DNA of 64,000 bases from Sphingobacterium hotanense (GCF_008274825.1 NZ_CP030848.1:2170001-2234000), one strand, 5' to 3'. Positions 46,489 to 55,350 are shown, counted from the first letter of the stretch. A program made the numbers and translations. The notes: generated from the sequence alone by a model not told the origin.

Positions 46489-49344
46489 TTAAAGCTCTAA
46501 TAAAAACTCTGTCAGGTTCTTTTCTGTTGGGAGGTTAAGCTTTTTACGGAGCCTGTAGCGTCTAATTTCCACGCCGCGGGTACTGATGTTCAATAGAGAC
46601 GCAATCTCCTTACTTGACATATTTAAACGCAGATAAGCACATAACTTTAAGTCGTTCGGAACCAGCGCCGGATAATCTGACTTTAGCTTCTTGAAGAAAT
46701 TCTCATGCGCTTCGTTAAAGCTTTTCTCGAATAGATCCCAATCGCGATCGTCGGAATGCGCTTCATCAATTAGTTTACTTACTTTCCGTAATTGGTCTGA
46801 ACTCAATTTGTTACCGTTTGAATCATTAAGATTGGTCAACTCATGATGTAGGTTATTGAGCATCTCGTTTTTATAAACAATATTCATGGCAGCATTAGCG
46901 AGCTCACGGTTCTTGATTTCCAATTCCTGCTCTAATTGGTCGTTCTTCAGCGCCATCAATTTACGTTCATTGAGCTCCGCCTCCTTCGCTAATCGTGCTT
47001 CTTGATCAGCCAACATCTTCGCTTTCAGTTTTTGCTGCTCTTTCTTCAGATGCTGCTCATAATAGCGTTTGCCGATTATGAATAGTGCGGTAAGAATAAG
47101 CAAATAGATAACGATAGCCAACCAATGCCTATACCATGGTGGGCGAATGGTTATCTCCAAACTCGTAATCTCTGATTGTGTACCATTTGGCGCCATCGAT
47201 CGGACGTGAAAAATGTAGTTGCCATCGGGAAGATTAGTAAAATCCTTAAAAGCTACTTCCTCCCAATCGGACCAATTATCTGTATATCCTTCCAGCCAAT
47301 ACGAATATTTTAGATTCGACGAAGAATACCAAGGACTCGCATAGGCAAAGCGTAAGTTGTTCTCGCCATAGGCAATCGACAAATCATCATAAAGAGGGGG
47401 AGTCCCATTGCTCGTGTTCCAAACTTGTGTAATGTATGGCTTTGGAAGATTAGCTTTTGCACTCAGCTCATTAAAATATATCGCAAATCCATTGTCCATC
47501 CCGATGATGGATGTCTGGTCATCCAAATTAAATATCTGTTCGTAGTCGTTCATCATCTTACCGCGAAGGGAATTCCACGACGATGAATCTATCTTAACTT
47601 TTCCTTCAGGTAAGAGTTCTACTTTAGCTATATGCGACTTCTTTACAAACCAATATTCGTTTTGTTTTATAGGGATAATCTTATTGGCCGTATGAAAGGA
47701 TTTCAACTGTTCATTCAGTTCAACATATGGTTTAAAGGAGCCCAGGATGTTGTCATATTGATAGAAGCCAGAGTCGGTAGCAAAGACGATATTGTTTGCC
47801 AGGTTATAGACGCCATGCAGCTGGGTATTGCTCGGTAGATCGGCTTTTACAGCATTTATAGATTGCGCATCATCCTTACCTAAATTGAGCTTCATGCTGT
47901 AAACATTCTGCTGATTTGTCGCCCAGAATTCGGAATCGCTACGTTGAAGGATACTGCGGATGGGTACTTTAATTTGTTGGAACTGTTTGATAAAGCTAGG
48001 AGCTGGGCCGCCTTGCATCAGTCCGATTCCGGTATAATTTCCCTGCAACCAACGATTGCTGCCGCTAATCGCTGTAAAATTCCATGCACCCGTAACAGAG
48101 GAGATCTTCCGCATAGCATTGCCTTCTACTAAGAACGTCCCGTTATTATGTCCGCACAGCAGTTGTCCGTTCATATTGACCAATTGCCATACTTGCCCAT
48201 GCGAGTTTGGGACAATACTGAAGTCCAGACTCTGGAAATCATTTACACCATTCCAATCACTTACGAATAGCCCCTGGTTAGTTCCAAGGTAAACCTTATT
48301 CTGAAAGATGATAGCGGCATAGACTGTTCCGATCTTTCCGGTTAGATCAGCATAATAATATAGCGGACTGTTGATATCAATACGGTCTACACCATTATCC
48401 AAACCCACCCACAGGTTAGCTTGCTTGTCGACCGTCATGCTAAGGACGGTGTTGTTCTGGAGGCCGTTGTTTTTATTGATCTGCTGAACAAGTTCACCCT
48501 TGCTATTCAGAATGTACACGCCATTCTGTATGGTTCCGAACGCAAATTGATCTCCATATAACTTAACGCCATTGTTGACCTGATAGCGGATAAGTTGTTG
48601 TTGCACTTGGTTTTGCCAAGGTGAAATACTTCCATCGTTCTCCATGATAAAGAGGCCATGGTTAGAAGTGGCAATTAATATTTTATCCTTATCGAAGGGT
48701 AGCATGCTAAGGATATTCATACCGCGCAGGACAGCCGCGCCCCTTACTTGCGCCAAACTATTATTGACCAATTCAAATAAGCCCGAAGGAAGTTGTTCAA
48801 AGAACATCCTATTATTTACCTGATGACTAAAGAGAAAAGGCTCGCCATCGGCGGTTAATGTTTTGATCTCGTTATTTTCATAGATGTAGCATTTCGAGAA
48901 GCTGTGGAAGAAGATACGGTTACCGACCGTGTTGATACGCCAGATCTCGTCATTCTTCAATCCAGTCTGATCCTTAACTAAGGGGGAAAGACTGCGGTAC
49001 TTCATCTTACCAAACTTCCCACGTTCCCAAACACCAAATTCTCCAGACCCACCAACCAGAATGCGACCTTCCTTATCGATGTTCACACTCCGCAGACTAC
49101 GTTGATTTTTTGCTTTGTGAAGGCGCCATTCCTGACCGTCAAAACTTAGAAGACCTTCCGTATTGGCTACATAAATAAAGCCTTCGTTGCTGACTGCGAT
49201 ACCCCAGTTCTGATTCCCTGCTTGGTAGGTGGACTTGTTATACTGCTTTACATACGGCGATCCGACCCTTGGAATATTTTGTCCAAAAGCGAAAGCGATA
49301 GTAAAAATAGAAGCAATAAAGAATATTAAAGTCCTCAAGGGCAT
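46489..49344 (-). CDS. One-component regulator: beta-propeller, Y_Y_Y, membrane helix, LuxR-type DNA-binding domain
   Basis: A signal peptide (LIFFIASIFTIAFAFGQ) is followed by about 600 residues of beta-propeller repeats (EGLLSFDGQEWRLHKAKNQR, VDKQANLWVGLDNGVDRIDI). A Y_Y_Y-type domain ends in YSYWLEGYTDNWSDWEEV and PPWYRHWLA. A membrane helix lies near residues 735-755, then a coiled coil and a C-terminal LuxR-like helix-turn-helix (LRLNMSSKEIASLLNISTRG). There is no kinase domain, so it is not a hybrid two-component protein. It presumably senses a periplasmic oligosaccharide and controls the adjacent GH144/GH3 operon. Confidence 0.85.
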   Translation of the reverse strand: MPLRTLIFFIASIFTIAFAFGQNIPRVGSPYVKQYNKSTYQAGNQNWGIAVSNEGFIYVANTEGLLSFDGQEWRLHKAKNQRSLRSVNIDKEGRILVGGSGEFGVWERGKFGKMKYRSLSPLVKDQTGLKNDEIWRINTVGNRIFFHSFSKCYIYENNEIKTLTADGEPFLFSHQVNNRMFFEQLPSGLFELVNNSLAQVRGAAVLRGMNILSMLPFDKDKILIATSNHGLFIMENDGSISPWQNQVQQQLIRYQVNNGVKLYGDQFAFGTIQNGVYILNSKGELVQQINKNNGLQNNTVLSMTVDKQANLWVGLDNGVDRIDINSPLYYYADLTGKIGTVYAAIIFQNKVYLGTNQGLFVSDWNGVNDFQSLDFSIVPNSHGQVWQLVNMNGQLLCGHNNGTFLVEGNAMRKISSVTGAWNFTAISGSNRWLQGNYTGIGLMQGGPAPSFIKQFQQIKVPIRSILQRSDSEFWATNQQNVYSMKLNLGKDDAQSINAVKADLPSNTQLHGVYNLANNIVFATDSGFYQYDNILGSFKPYVELNEQLKSFHTANKIIPIKQNEYWFVKKSHIAKVELLPEGKVKIDSSSWNSLRGKMMNDYEQIFNLDDQTSIIGMDNGFAIYFNELSAKANLPKPYITQVWNTSNGTPPLYDDLSIAYGENNLRFAYASPWYSSSNLKYSYWLEGYTDNWSDWEEVAFKDFTNLPDGNYIFHVRSMAPNGTQSEITSLEITIRPPWYRHWLAIVIYLLILTALFIIGKRYYEQHLKKEQQKLKAKMLADQEARLAKEAELNERKLMALKNDQLEQELEIKNRELANAAMNIVYKNEMLNNLHHELTNLNDSNGNKLSSDQLRKVSKLIDEAHSDDRDWDLFEKSFNEAHENFFKKLKSDYPALVPNDLKLCAYLRLNMSSKEIASLLNISTRGVEIRRYRLRKKLNLPTEKNLTEFLLEL

Positions 49345-49362
49345 AAGACAAATATACTATTT

Positions 49363-49400
49363 AGATGTTAGATGTGAGATATTAGACATTAGAGCGGAGC
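49363..49400. repeat. Family-3 intergenic repeat
   Basis: A stretch beginning TAGATGTTAGATGTGAGATA, followed by TTAGACATTAGAGCGGAGC, matches the units near 7.2, 32.3, 56.4, 58.8 and 60.2 kb. Here it lies upstream of the regulator gene and not behind a stop codon. Confidence 0.55.
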
Positions 49401-49503
49401 GTCGAATATTTCTACAATTGCTTAGATGGAGATTCGATGTTATTTGTGAGATAGGAGAAGGAGTTGAGGTAGTGAAAGGTTATCTGTAGTGCAATGAAAA
49501 TAG

Positions 49504-49531
49504 ATAGGGGCATTTGTATTTTTGCCCCTAT
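49504..49531 (-). terminator. Probable terminator of the ispE gene
   Basis: A 9-bp stem (ATAGGGGCA with its complement) lies 9 bases downstream of the ispE stop on the minus strand and is followed by a T-rich run (CTATTTTCATT). Confidence 0.55.
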
Positions 49532-49539
49532 ATATTTCT

Positions 49540-50346
49540 TTATAGATCCATTGGAAGGAATATTTTTCCTAAGCTAGTCATTTCGGAAACGTCTGTTTCT
49601 TGTTCGAAGATGCCGAATACAGCGGAACCTGAGCCTGTCATGGAAGAGTAGACAGCGCCAAGTTCATAGAATCTTCGTTTAATTTCTCCGATTTGCGGAT
49701 ACAATTCGAACAGGCCGGCCTCAAAGTCATTCTTAATATGAAGTTTCCACTCTTGTATCGGTAATTGCACCGCGCGTCTTAAATCTATGTGTGGAGTCAA
49801 TGGAGTGACGTTCTTATAGGCTTCGGCGGTGGAGATATGGATATTCGGCTTTAATATCACTATATAATAGTCGGAGAGGTCCAATTCAATTTCGGAGAGC
49901 TTGGTGCCGATATCCTCGGCATAGGTGGATTTATTCTGGATAAAGAAAGGGCAGTCGGCACCTAATTGCGCAGCATACTGTTCTAATTCTCTATCAGAAA
50001 TGCCTAATTCAAATTGCTCATTTAGTAATTGCAGGGTTGCACTCGCGTCGGAAGAACCCCCGCCCAAGCCCGCCCCGATGGGGATACGCTTCAGCAAATG
50101 TATTTTCAGAGGCGGAAGATCGTAATCAGCCGCCAATAAGCGATACGCCTTCAAACAAAGGTTATCGTCATCAGCCTTCAAATCTGCCCCGTGAATCTCA
50201 AGCTCTAATTTATCAGAAAGCTGCGTCTCCACAGCATCATATATTTTAACCGGATAAAAAATAGTCTCCAAATTATGATAGCCATCCGAACGACGCTCCG
50301 TGATATGTAAGCCTATATTTATTTTCGCGTTCGCAAACTTTAGCAT
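49540..50346 (-). CDS. ispE: 4-(cytidine-5'-diphospho)-2-C-methyl-D-erythritol kinase
   Basis: The 268-residue GHMP kinase has the N-terminal ANAKINIGLHITERRSDGYH, the ATP-binding PIGAGLGGGSSDASATL, GADCPFFIQNKSTYAEDIG and SSMTGSGSAVFGIF near the C-terminus. It phosphorylates CDP-methylerythritol in the MEP isoprenoid pathway. The length is as expected and it stands alone with its own terminator. Confidence 0.93.
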   Translation of the reverse strand: MLKFANAKINIGLHITERRSDGYHNLETIFYPVKIYDAVETQLSDKLELEIHGADLKADDDNLCLKAYRLLAADYDLPPLKIHLLKRIPIGAGLGGGSSDASATLQLLNEQFELGISDRELEQYAAQLGADCPFFIQNKSTYAEDIGTKLSEIELDLSDYYIVILKPNIHISTAEAYKNVTPLTPHIDLRRAVQLPIQEWKLHIKNDFEAGLFELYPQIGEIKRRFYELGAVYSSMTGSGSAVFGIFEQETDVSEMTSLGKIFLPMDL

Positions 50347-50502
50347 GGTATTAATCGAATGTTTTTATTCAAAATTGTATTTATTATAGAGCAATTACCC
50401 AATTCCTCTTCCAACCACATCCTCAAGAAATCAATCCGAATACTCCCGAATCTCTTCCAACCACATCCTCAAGAGCTCAACCCCAATTATCCTACCTATC
50501 AG

Positions 50503-50537
50503 GGTCTAAAATCTAATATCTAACATCTAAAATCTAG
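50503..50537. repeat. Reversed family-3 repeat abutting the LOG-family stop codon
   Basis: On the minus strand the TAA stop at 50538-50540 is followed directly by CTAGATTTTAGATGTTAGAT and further family-3 units. The remainder of 50347-50502 shows a local direct duplication of CTCTTCCAACCACATCCTCA (at about 50405 and 50452) and no gene. Confidence 0.55.
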
Positions 50538-51272
50538 TTAAACTGCTTTCTTCTCGCCCAATATCCAATTCGGCTTTTGCTCTTGCAGATTAATGATTCG
50601 GTTGGTGTCTGCATACTGTTTTATATGTTCGACTGCTTCGTCAATATCATCTGTAAATAGCAGTAAGTCTTGATCTTCCGGACTAATGGTCTTTGCTTCA
50701 ATCATCTCATTCACATGATCAATAATGCCTTTATGATATTCTAGACCCATCACAACAATGGGGAACTGCGATAATTTCTTCGTCTGTATCAAGGTGAGGG
50801 TTTCGAAAAATTCATCTAGCGTACCGAATCCTCCGGGCATAATGATAAAAGCGAAGGAATATTTACGCAGCAGTTCTTTGCGCACAAAGAAGTACTCGAT
50901 ATTAACGAATTTATCCATGTATGGGTTATGCATTTGCTCATGCGGCAATACAATATTACAACCCACCGAAGCACCGCCAACATCTTTCGCACCGCGGTTT
51001 GCGGCCTCCATAATACCGGGGCCTCCGCCTGTCATAATTGTAAAGCCCTGTTCAGCAAGCTTGCCTGAAACGCTGCGCGCTTGTTTGTAGTAAACATGGT
51101 CTTCACCAAATCGTGCAGATCCAAAAACCGTCACGCAGGGGCCAACAAAGTGCAGGGTTCTAAACCCTTTCATGAATTGAAAGAATACACCGATTACATA
51201 TTTAAGTTCGTTCCAACGCCCTCTGGCGCCTTTCAGGAAACTGATCTCTTCCCTTACAAATTTATTACTCAT
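50538..51272 (-). CDS. LOG-family protein (lysine-decarboxylase-like Rossmann fold)
   Basis: The 244-residue protein has VTVFGSARFGEDHVYYKQAR, TGGGPGIMEAANRGAKDVGG and FIIMPGGFGTLDEFFETLTL near residue 147, the PGGxGTxxE signature. Characterised members are nucleoside-5'-monophosphate phosphoribohydrolases that release cytokinin-type bases. Older 'lysine decarboxylase' names are not supported. It overlaps the preceding ATP-cone/nuclease gene by 8 bases, so the two are co-transcribed. Confidence 0.88.
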   Translation of the reverse strand: MSNKFVREEISFLKGARGRWNELKYVIGVFFQFMKGFRTLHFVGPCVTVFGSARFGEDHVYYKQARSVSGKLAEQGFTIMTGGGPGIMEAANRGAKDVGGASVGCNIVLPHEQMHNPYMDKFVNIEYFFVRKELLRKYSFAFIIMPGGFGTLDEFFETLTLIQTKKLSQFPIVVMGLEYHKGIIDHVNEMIEAKTISPEDQDLLLFTDDIDEAVEHIKQYADTNRIINLQEQKPNWILGEKKAV

Positions 51273-52107
51273 GTTCTATCGGACTATTGATTAATTCCTC
51301 TGCCTCCTGCATAATATGTTTTTGCTTGTCGGCCGGAATCTGGATATGGCTTAATATTTTCGGATCCTTTAAAAGATCCTTTACGCAGATGCATTGATTC
51401 TTTAATAACATCGCCTTATCCTGTGTAGTTAAGTTAGTTAAGCAAGTAATCGGGTATTCACCAGTATTGTCTACACGCGCTTTTATGCTTTGTCCGTTCG
51501 GGTAATCCCAGGACAACAAATTCATTTTATAATATTCTCCAAACTTTATCGAGTCTGTCGTGAGGTATGCATTCGTGACTAACCAGCCATCCGTGAACTG
51601 ACGATGCGCATTAAAAAATGGATATTCTATACCTGTCACATCCGTCACTCTAGATTTAAAGTACATCGGCGTGGTTACGGAAATCTTGGCATCCTCATCA
51701 TTACGAAATTTACATTCCACAGCGAGCATCACATCGCCCTTAGCAGCGACAACATCAATTTCATGCGTTACGGCATGACCTTGCACTGTCTGTCCGGTTA
51801 TGGCCTCATAACCGTCTTCCTGAAATAAGCGAGCTACCCATTTCTCAAAATAGAAGCCTTCAGGTCCCAACTCGCGAAGCGCACGCTTTAAACTATAGCG
51901 AGCAGCATAGGAGTTTTTCTTTGATTTTAACGCGTCGAAAGCCATTTCATAAAGCTCTCGGGTGCTGATGCCATCGTATAACTTATTTTTGATGGACGCA
52001 TATACCATTTGAACTTCCCCGTCCGAGGCGCCTGAGCGCATCAAGGATCGTCTTAAGCTTGATTCATCAAAGGGAACAAGTTCGCCCGAATACTTCTTTA
52101 CCAGCAT
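51265..52107 (-). CDS. ATP-cone domain fused to a PD-(D/E)xK (Mrr-like) nuclease domain
   Basis: ATG 52107 gives MLVKKYSGELVPFDESSLRR, the start of an ATP-cone (residues 1-85). An in-frame ATG at 52155 adds a spurious hydrophobic leader. Residues about 95-190 look like a restriction-endonuclease fold: FEKWVARLFQEDGYEAITGQ, then HEIDVVAAKG (Asp near 118) and VECKFR (Glu-x-Lys near 131). Mrr-like nucleases cut DNA, and ATP-cones bind ATP/dATP and usually regulate ribonucleotide reductase. A nucleotide-gated nuclease is inferred. The last 80 residues are unassigned. Confidence 0.75.
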   Translation of the reverse strand: MLVKKYSGELVPFDESSLRRSLMRSGASDGEVQMVYASIKNKLYDGISTRELYEMAFDALKSKKNSYAARYSLKRALRELGPEGFYFEKWVARLFQEDGYEAITGQTVQGHAVTHEIDVVAAKGDVMLAVECKFRNDEDAKISVTTPMYFKSRVTDVTGIEYPFFNAHRQFTDGWLVTNAYLTTDSIKFGEYYKMNLLSWDYPNGQSIKARVDNTGEYPITCLTNLTTQDKAMLLKNQCICVKDLLKDPKILSHIQIPADKQKHIMQEAEELINSPIEHE

Positions 52108-52215
52108 AGTTAATAGTTTAAATGTGGATGAAAATACGAATAATAGCGAAGGCAATCAAAATTTATACCTAATCAGAAACAAAAATCGAATTTATTCGTT
52201 TTATAGATAGGATTA

Positions 52216-52223
52216 TAAATTTG
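52216..52223 (+). promoter_or_regulatory. -7 promoter box giving a leaderless transcript
   Basis: TAAATTTG matches TAnnTTTG. The predicted start site coincides with the ATG at 52230, which favours that ATG over the in-frame TTG at 52221 inside the box. Confidence 0.55.
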
Positions 52224-52229
52224 AACAAC

Positions 52230-52523
52230 ATGAGCGGAATATTAAACTATGCCTTTGATGCACTAAAGAACAAACTCGATGCGAGTTGTCATGATGGGAA
52301 TGTAGGGACATCGGAACGTATATTATCTGTAGTCGCGGGCGGATTCTTGTTAGGAAGAGGAATTAAATCTATTGTAAAACATCCGATGACAGCATTTTCT
52401 GGAATTACTCTCGGCGGTGCGCTGATTTATCGTGGTGTTACAGGATATTGCCCAATCAAAGACTCGGTGGAGTCGAAAGAACCTGAGGCAACCGTTATTG
52501 AACATCGCTATTTCGTAAAATAG
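52230..52523 (+). CDS. Small DUF2892/YgaP-like membrane protein
   Basis: The protein has about 97 residues. GTSERILSVVAGGFLLGRGI and MTAFSGITLGGALIYRGVTG form two membrane helices, followed by YCPIKDSVESKE. This is the DUF2892 pattern (inner-membrane protein with an R-x-x-R-turn and GYCP motif). Function unknown. It is transcribed divergently from the ATP-cone/nuclease gene. Confidence 0.75.
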   Translation: MSGILNYAFDALKNKLDASCHDGNVGTSERILSVVAGGFLLGRGIKSIVKHPMTAFSGITLGGALIYRGVTGYCPIKDSVESKEPEATVIEHRYFVK

Positions 52524-52546
52524 AACGATTTAATTACAACCAAGTC

Positions 52547-52575
52547 AAGGCATCTAATTTGTTAGATGCCTTTTC
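52547..52575 (+). terminator. Rho-independent terminator after the DUF2892 gene
   Basis: An 11-bp stem (AAGGCATCTAA with its complement), a TTTG loop and a downstream TTTTCTTATTTTT tract. The tract overlaps the -7 box of the sirtuin gene. Confidence 0.8.
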
Positions 52576-52576
52576 T

Positions 52577-52584
52577 TATTTTTG
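52577..52584 (+). promoter_or_regulatory. -7 promoter box of the sirtuin gene
   Basis: TATTTTTG matches TAnnTTTG and lies in the T-tract of the preceding terminator. The predicted leader to ATG 52679 is about 90 bases. If the TTG at 52595 were the start, the leader would be only a few bases. Confidence 0.4.
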
Positions 52585-52678
52585 CTTATAGTGCTTGAAT
52601 TCAAAGGTCAACAAGAAATTCATTTCTCTTGGTGTTTCAGCGGAAACAACCAAGGATTTTAAACCCTCATACATATTT

Positions 52679-53362
52679 ATGAAGAAGATAGTAGTTTTTA
52701 CCGGCGCTGGTATTTCTGTAGAAAGCGGACTGCCTACTTTTCGAGGTGCGGACGGACTGTGGGAAGGTTATAGAATTGAAGAAGTCGCCACACCAGAGGC
52801 TTGGCAGCGCAATCCTGAGTTGGTGCAACGGTTTTATAATATGCGCCGAAAGGATTGTATCCGTGTAGAACCTAACGCCGCGCATCGCTATTTAGCGAAT
52901 ATGGAAAAGGATTTTGATGTACAGATTATCACACAAAATATCGATGATCTGCATGAGCGCGCTGGTAGCAGCAAGGTTTTACATCTGCACGGACAGATCA
53001 GAAAATCACAATCCTCCAAGAACCCCAATTTGGTTTACGATATCGAAGGCGATGAGATTGCGATGGATGCGACTTGCGAACTCGGCTCGACATTGCGGCC
53101 ACATGTGGTATGGTTCGGCGAGGCGGTACCCAATATGGTAGAAGCGTCTCGTCTGGTTCGTGATGCCGATGTGTTCATTATCATAGGAACGTCCTTGCAG
53201 GTTTACCCGGCAGCCAACTTATTATTCGATTGTAAACCCGGTTGTCAAATCATACTGATCGACCCAAATGCGAAGCAGGTGGCCATTCCTGCGAACGTTC
53301 ATAAAATTGCGGAGTCAGCGAGTAAAGGTGTTGTTTATTTGGCGGAAATCATTGGCAAATAA
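52679..53362 (+). CDS. NAD-dependent protein deacylase (sirtuin, class III-like)
   Basis: ATG 52679 gives MKKIVVFTGAGISVESGLPT with the NAD-binding GAGIS. An in-frame TTG at 52595 would add 28 residues. FYNMRR corresponds to the Tyr-x-x-Arg acyl-lysine pocket of CobB/SIRT5-type enzymes, which favour succinyl or malonyl lysine. TQNIDDLHERAG and LHLHG carry the catalytic His. Between LHLHG and RPHVVWFGE only one Cys is present, so the usual four-Cys zinc site is absent. The enzyme removes acyl groups from lysine using NAD. Confidence 0.88.
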   Translation: MKKIVVFTGAGISVESGLPTFRGADGLWEGYRIEEVATPEAWQRNPELVQRFYNMRRKDCIRVEPNAAHRYLANMEKDFDVQIITQNIDDLHERAGSSKVLHLHGQIRKSQSSKNPNLVYDIEGDEIAMDATCELGSTLRPHVVWFGEAVPNMVEASRLVRDADVFIIIGTSLQVYPAANLLFDCKPGCQIILIDPNAKQVAIPANVHKIAESASKGVVYLAEIIGK

Positions 53363-53459
53363 TATTTTGTTCCATTACATAAGTTATTGTAAAACAAGTT
53401 ATAATGTCATTTTTGTTTAATCTTTTGTTTATATTAAAGCAAAGCTTGAAATCAAAAAA

Positions 53460-53506
53460 AAAACCTCTAACACGGAATATAATTCTGTATTAGAGGTTTT
53501 AAGATT
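53460..53506. terminator. Bidirectional hairpin terminator
   Basis: Arms AAAACCTCTAA (53460-53470) and its complement (53490-53500) enclose a second partly paired stretch (CGGAATATAATTCTG). It lies between the convergent sirtuin gene and the 80-aa gene. Confidence 0.75.
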
Positions 53507-53554
53507 TTAAACAACTATTTATCAGCTTGTTACGTATTTTAAATAAATGGTTTA

Positions 53555-53797
53555 TTAATATTTATTGTATGTCCCGATTATCGCCTTCCTCATCTCAGCA
53601 AATAACCCAATAACCTGCTGAATAAACTCTTCATCGAGCATCTCAAACACCCCATTAACACCACCGACTACATCAGCTTCTGCTAACTTATAAGATTGTT
53701 CTAACGTCCCTTGTTCAAACTTGACGATAAACTTCTGGTTCATCCCGAAGATCGTAATCTTACAATCTGGATGTGGTAATTCGGCTAATACGCGCAT
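53555..53797 (-). CDS. Conserved-looking small protein, 80 aa
   Basis: MRVLAELPHPDCKITIFGMN is followed by QKFIVKFEQGTLEQSYKLAE, ending in FAEMRKAIIGTYNKY. It is a soluble alpha/beta protein with no signal. I recognise it only as a short hypothetical protein of Bacteroidota type. It lies 80 bases after gdhA on the same strand but is separated from it by a terminator. Confidence 0.65.
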   Translation of the reverse strand: MRVLAELPHPDCKITIFGMNQKFIVKFEQGTLEQSYKLAEADVVGGVNGVFEMLDEEFIQQVIGLFAEMRKAIIGTYNKY

Positions 53798-53821
53798 GCT
53801 AAATAGAATTAAGTCACAAAT

Positions 53822-53850
53822 AAAAAAGTTCCGACGAATGCCGGAACCTT
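53822..53850 (-). terminator. Terminator of gdhA
   Basis: On the minus strand GTTCCG and CGGAAC form a 6-bp stem over an 8-nt loop, followed by six T. It lies about 28 bases downstream of the gdhA stop. Confidence 0.65.
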
Positions 53851-53877
53851 ACAAATATAGATATAAATAAATTAGGT

Positions 53878-55212
53878 TTAAACCACTCCTTGTGCCTTCA
53901 TGGCTTCAGCAACTTTGATAAAGCCACCGATATTTGCGCCCTTCAGGTAATTGACATAACCGTTAGGCTCCTTGCCGTAACGAACACATGTTTTATGGAT
54001 ATTTTCCATAATCAATTTTAAGCGATGATCCACTTTCTCGTGGTTCCATTGCTGGCCGATTGCATTTTGCGACATCTCTAATCCGGATACCGCTACACCA
54101 CCCGCATTCGCCGCTTTACCAGGACCGAAATGAATCTTCGCAGAATCGTAGACCTTGATAGCACCAGCAGTTGACGGCATATTCGCGCCCTCGGCCACGA
54201 TGGTACAGCCATTTTTCACCAACTTCTTCGCATCCGCTTCATTGATCTCATTCTGTGTCGCACATGGCAATGCAATATCACATTTAAACTGCCATGGGTT
54301 CTCCTTTGCATGGAAGGTTGCAGAAGGATACTTCTTCGTGAATTTCGCCAAATCGCGTCCAAGCGTAGCGATATAAGCTAATTTCTCTAAAGTCAAGCCT
54401 TCTTTATCGTACAAGGTTCCGGTGCTATTTGACAGCGTAATAACCTTTGCACCAAGTTGAATACCCTTTTCTGCAGCATAGTAAGCCACATTTCCAGCAC
54501 CCGAGATCGAAATCACTTTTCCTTCGATCGATTCGTTATTATAGTCTAATACACATTGAACGAAGTAGAGTAGGCCATAGCCCGTTGCTTCCGGACGGAT
54601 GTAAGAACCGCCCCATTGTGGGCCCTTGCCGGTCAAAACGCCTGTAAAGTTATTTTGAATACGCTTATATTGTCCGAATAAATAACCGATCTCTCTCGAT
54701 CCAACACCGATATCGCCCGCAGGAACATCCGTTTCGGCACCGATATGACGGTATAGCTCGGTCATAAAGCTTTGGCAAAAGCGCATGATTTCATTGTCCG
54801 ACTTGCCTTTCGGGTCGAAGTCCGATCCGCCTTTACCACCACCGATTGGTAGGCTGGTCAAGCTGTTTTTAAATACCTGTTCAAATGCTAAGAATTTTAA
54901 GATGCTCAAGTTTACATCCGGCGCAAAGCGCAAACCGCCTTTATAAGGACCAATTGCCGAATTCATCTGCACGCGATAGCCTCTATTGATTTGGATTTGA
55001 TTCTTGTCATCCATCCAAGCAACACGAAAAGAGAGTGCGCGCTCGGGTTCAACCATACGCTCTAGGATCCGAAGATCCGCAAAGTCAGGTCTATGCTCAT
55101 TAATGTAAGGGATCAAATCTTCAATTACCTCGGTTACCGCCTGTAGGAATTCTGGCTCGTTCGGATTACGAAGCTCGACGTTCTTGATAAAATTCTTAAG
55201 GTTTAGGGACAT
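53878..55212 (-). CDS. gdhA: NADP-type glutamate dehydrogenase
   Basis: The 444-residue protein has INRGYRVQMNSAIGPYKGGL, LPIGGGKGGSDFDPKGKSDN with the catalytic Lys region, VPAGDIGVGSREIGYLFGQY, the Rossmann segment ISGAGNVAYYAAEKG and GKAANAGGVAVSGLEMSQNA. It interconverts 2-oxoglutarate plus ammonia and glutamate. Length and motif spacing match the hexameric family-I enzymes such as E. coli GdhA. It is divergent from metA. Confidence 0.93.
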   Translation of the reverse strand: MSLNLKNFIKNVELRNPNEPEFLQAVTEVIEDLIPYINEHRPDFADLRILERMVEPERALSFRVAWMDDKNQIQINRGYRVQMNSAIGPYKGGLRFAPDVNLSILKFLAFEQVFKNSLTSLPIGGGKGGSDFDPKGKSDNEIMRFCQSFMTELYRHIGAETDVPAGDIGVGSREIGYLFGQYKRIQNNFTGVLTGKGPQWGGSYIRPEATGYGLLYFVQCVLDYNNESIEGKVISISGAGNVAYYAAEKGIQLGAKVITLSNSTGTLYDKEGLTLEKLAYIATLGRDLAKFTKKYPSATFHAKENPWQFKCDIALPCATQNEINEADAKKLVKNGCTIVAEGANMPSTAGAIKVYDSAKIHFGPGKAANAGGVAVSGLEMSQNAIGQQWNHEKVDHRLKLIMENIHKTCVRYGKEPNGYVNYLKGANIGGFIKVAEAMKAQGVV

Positions 55213-55350
55213 TTATTAGTGATATTTTATTTAATGTATCGCAATATTAGCGAAAATTAATATTAAAAGCCAATTTTATACAAAAATTGTTTTCATGTTT
55301 TACGTGCGTCAAAATCTCATTCCTAATTGAGAATTTAGTTTTTCAATTTG

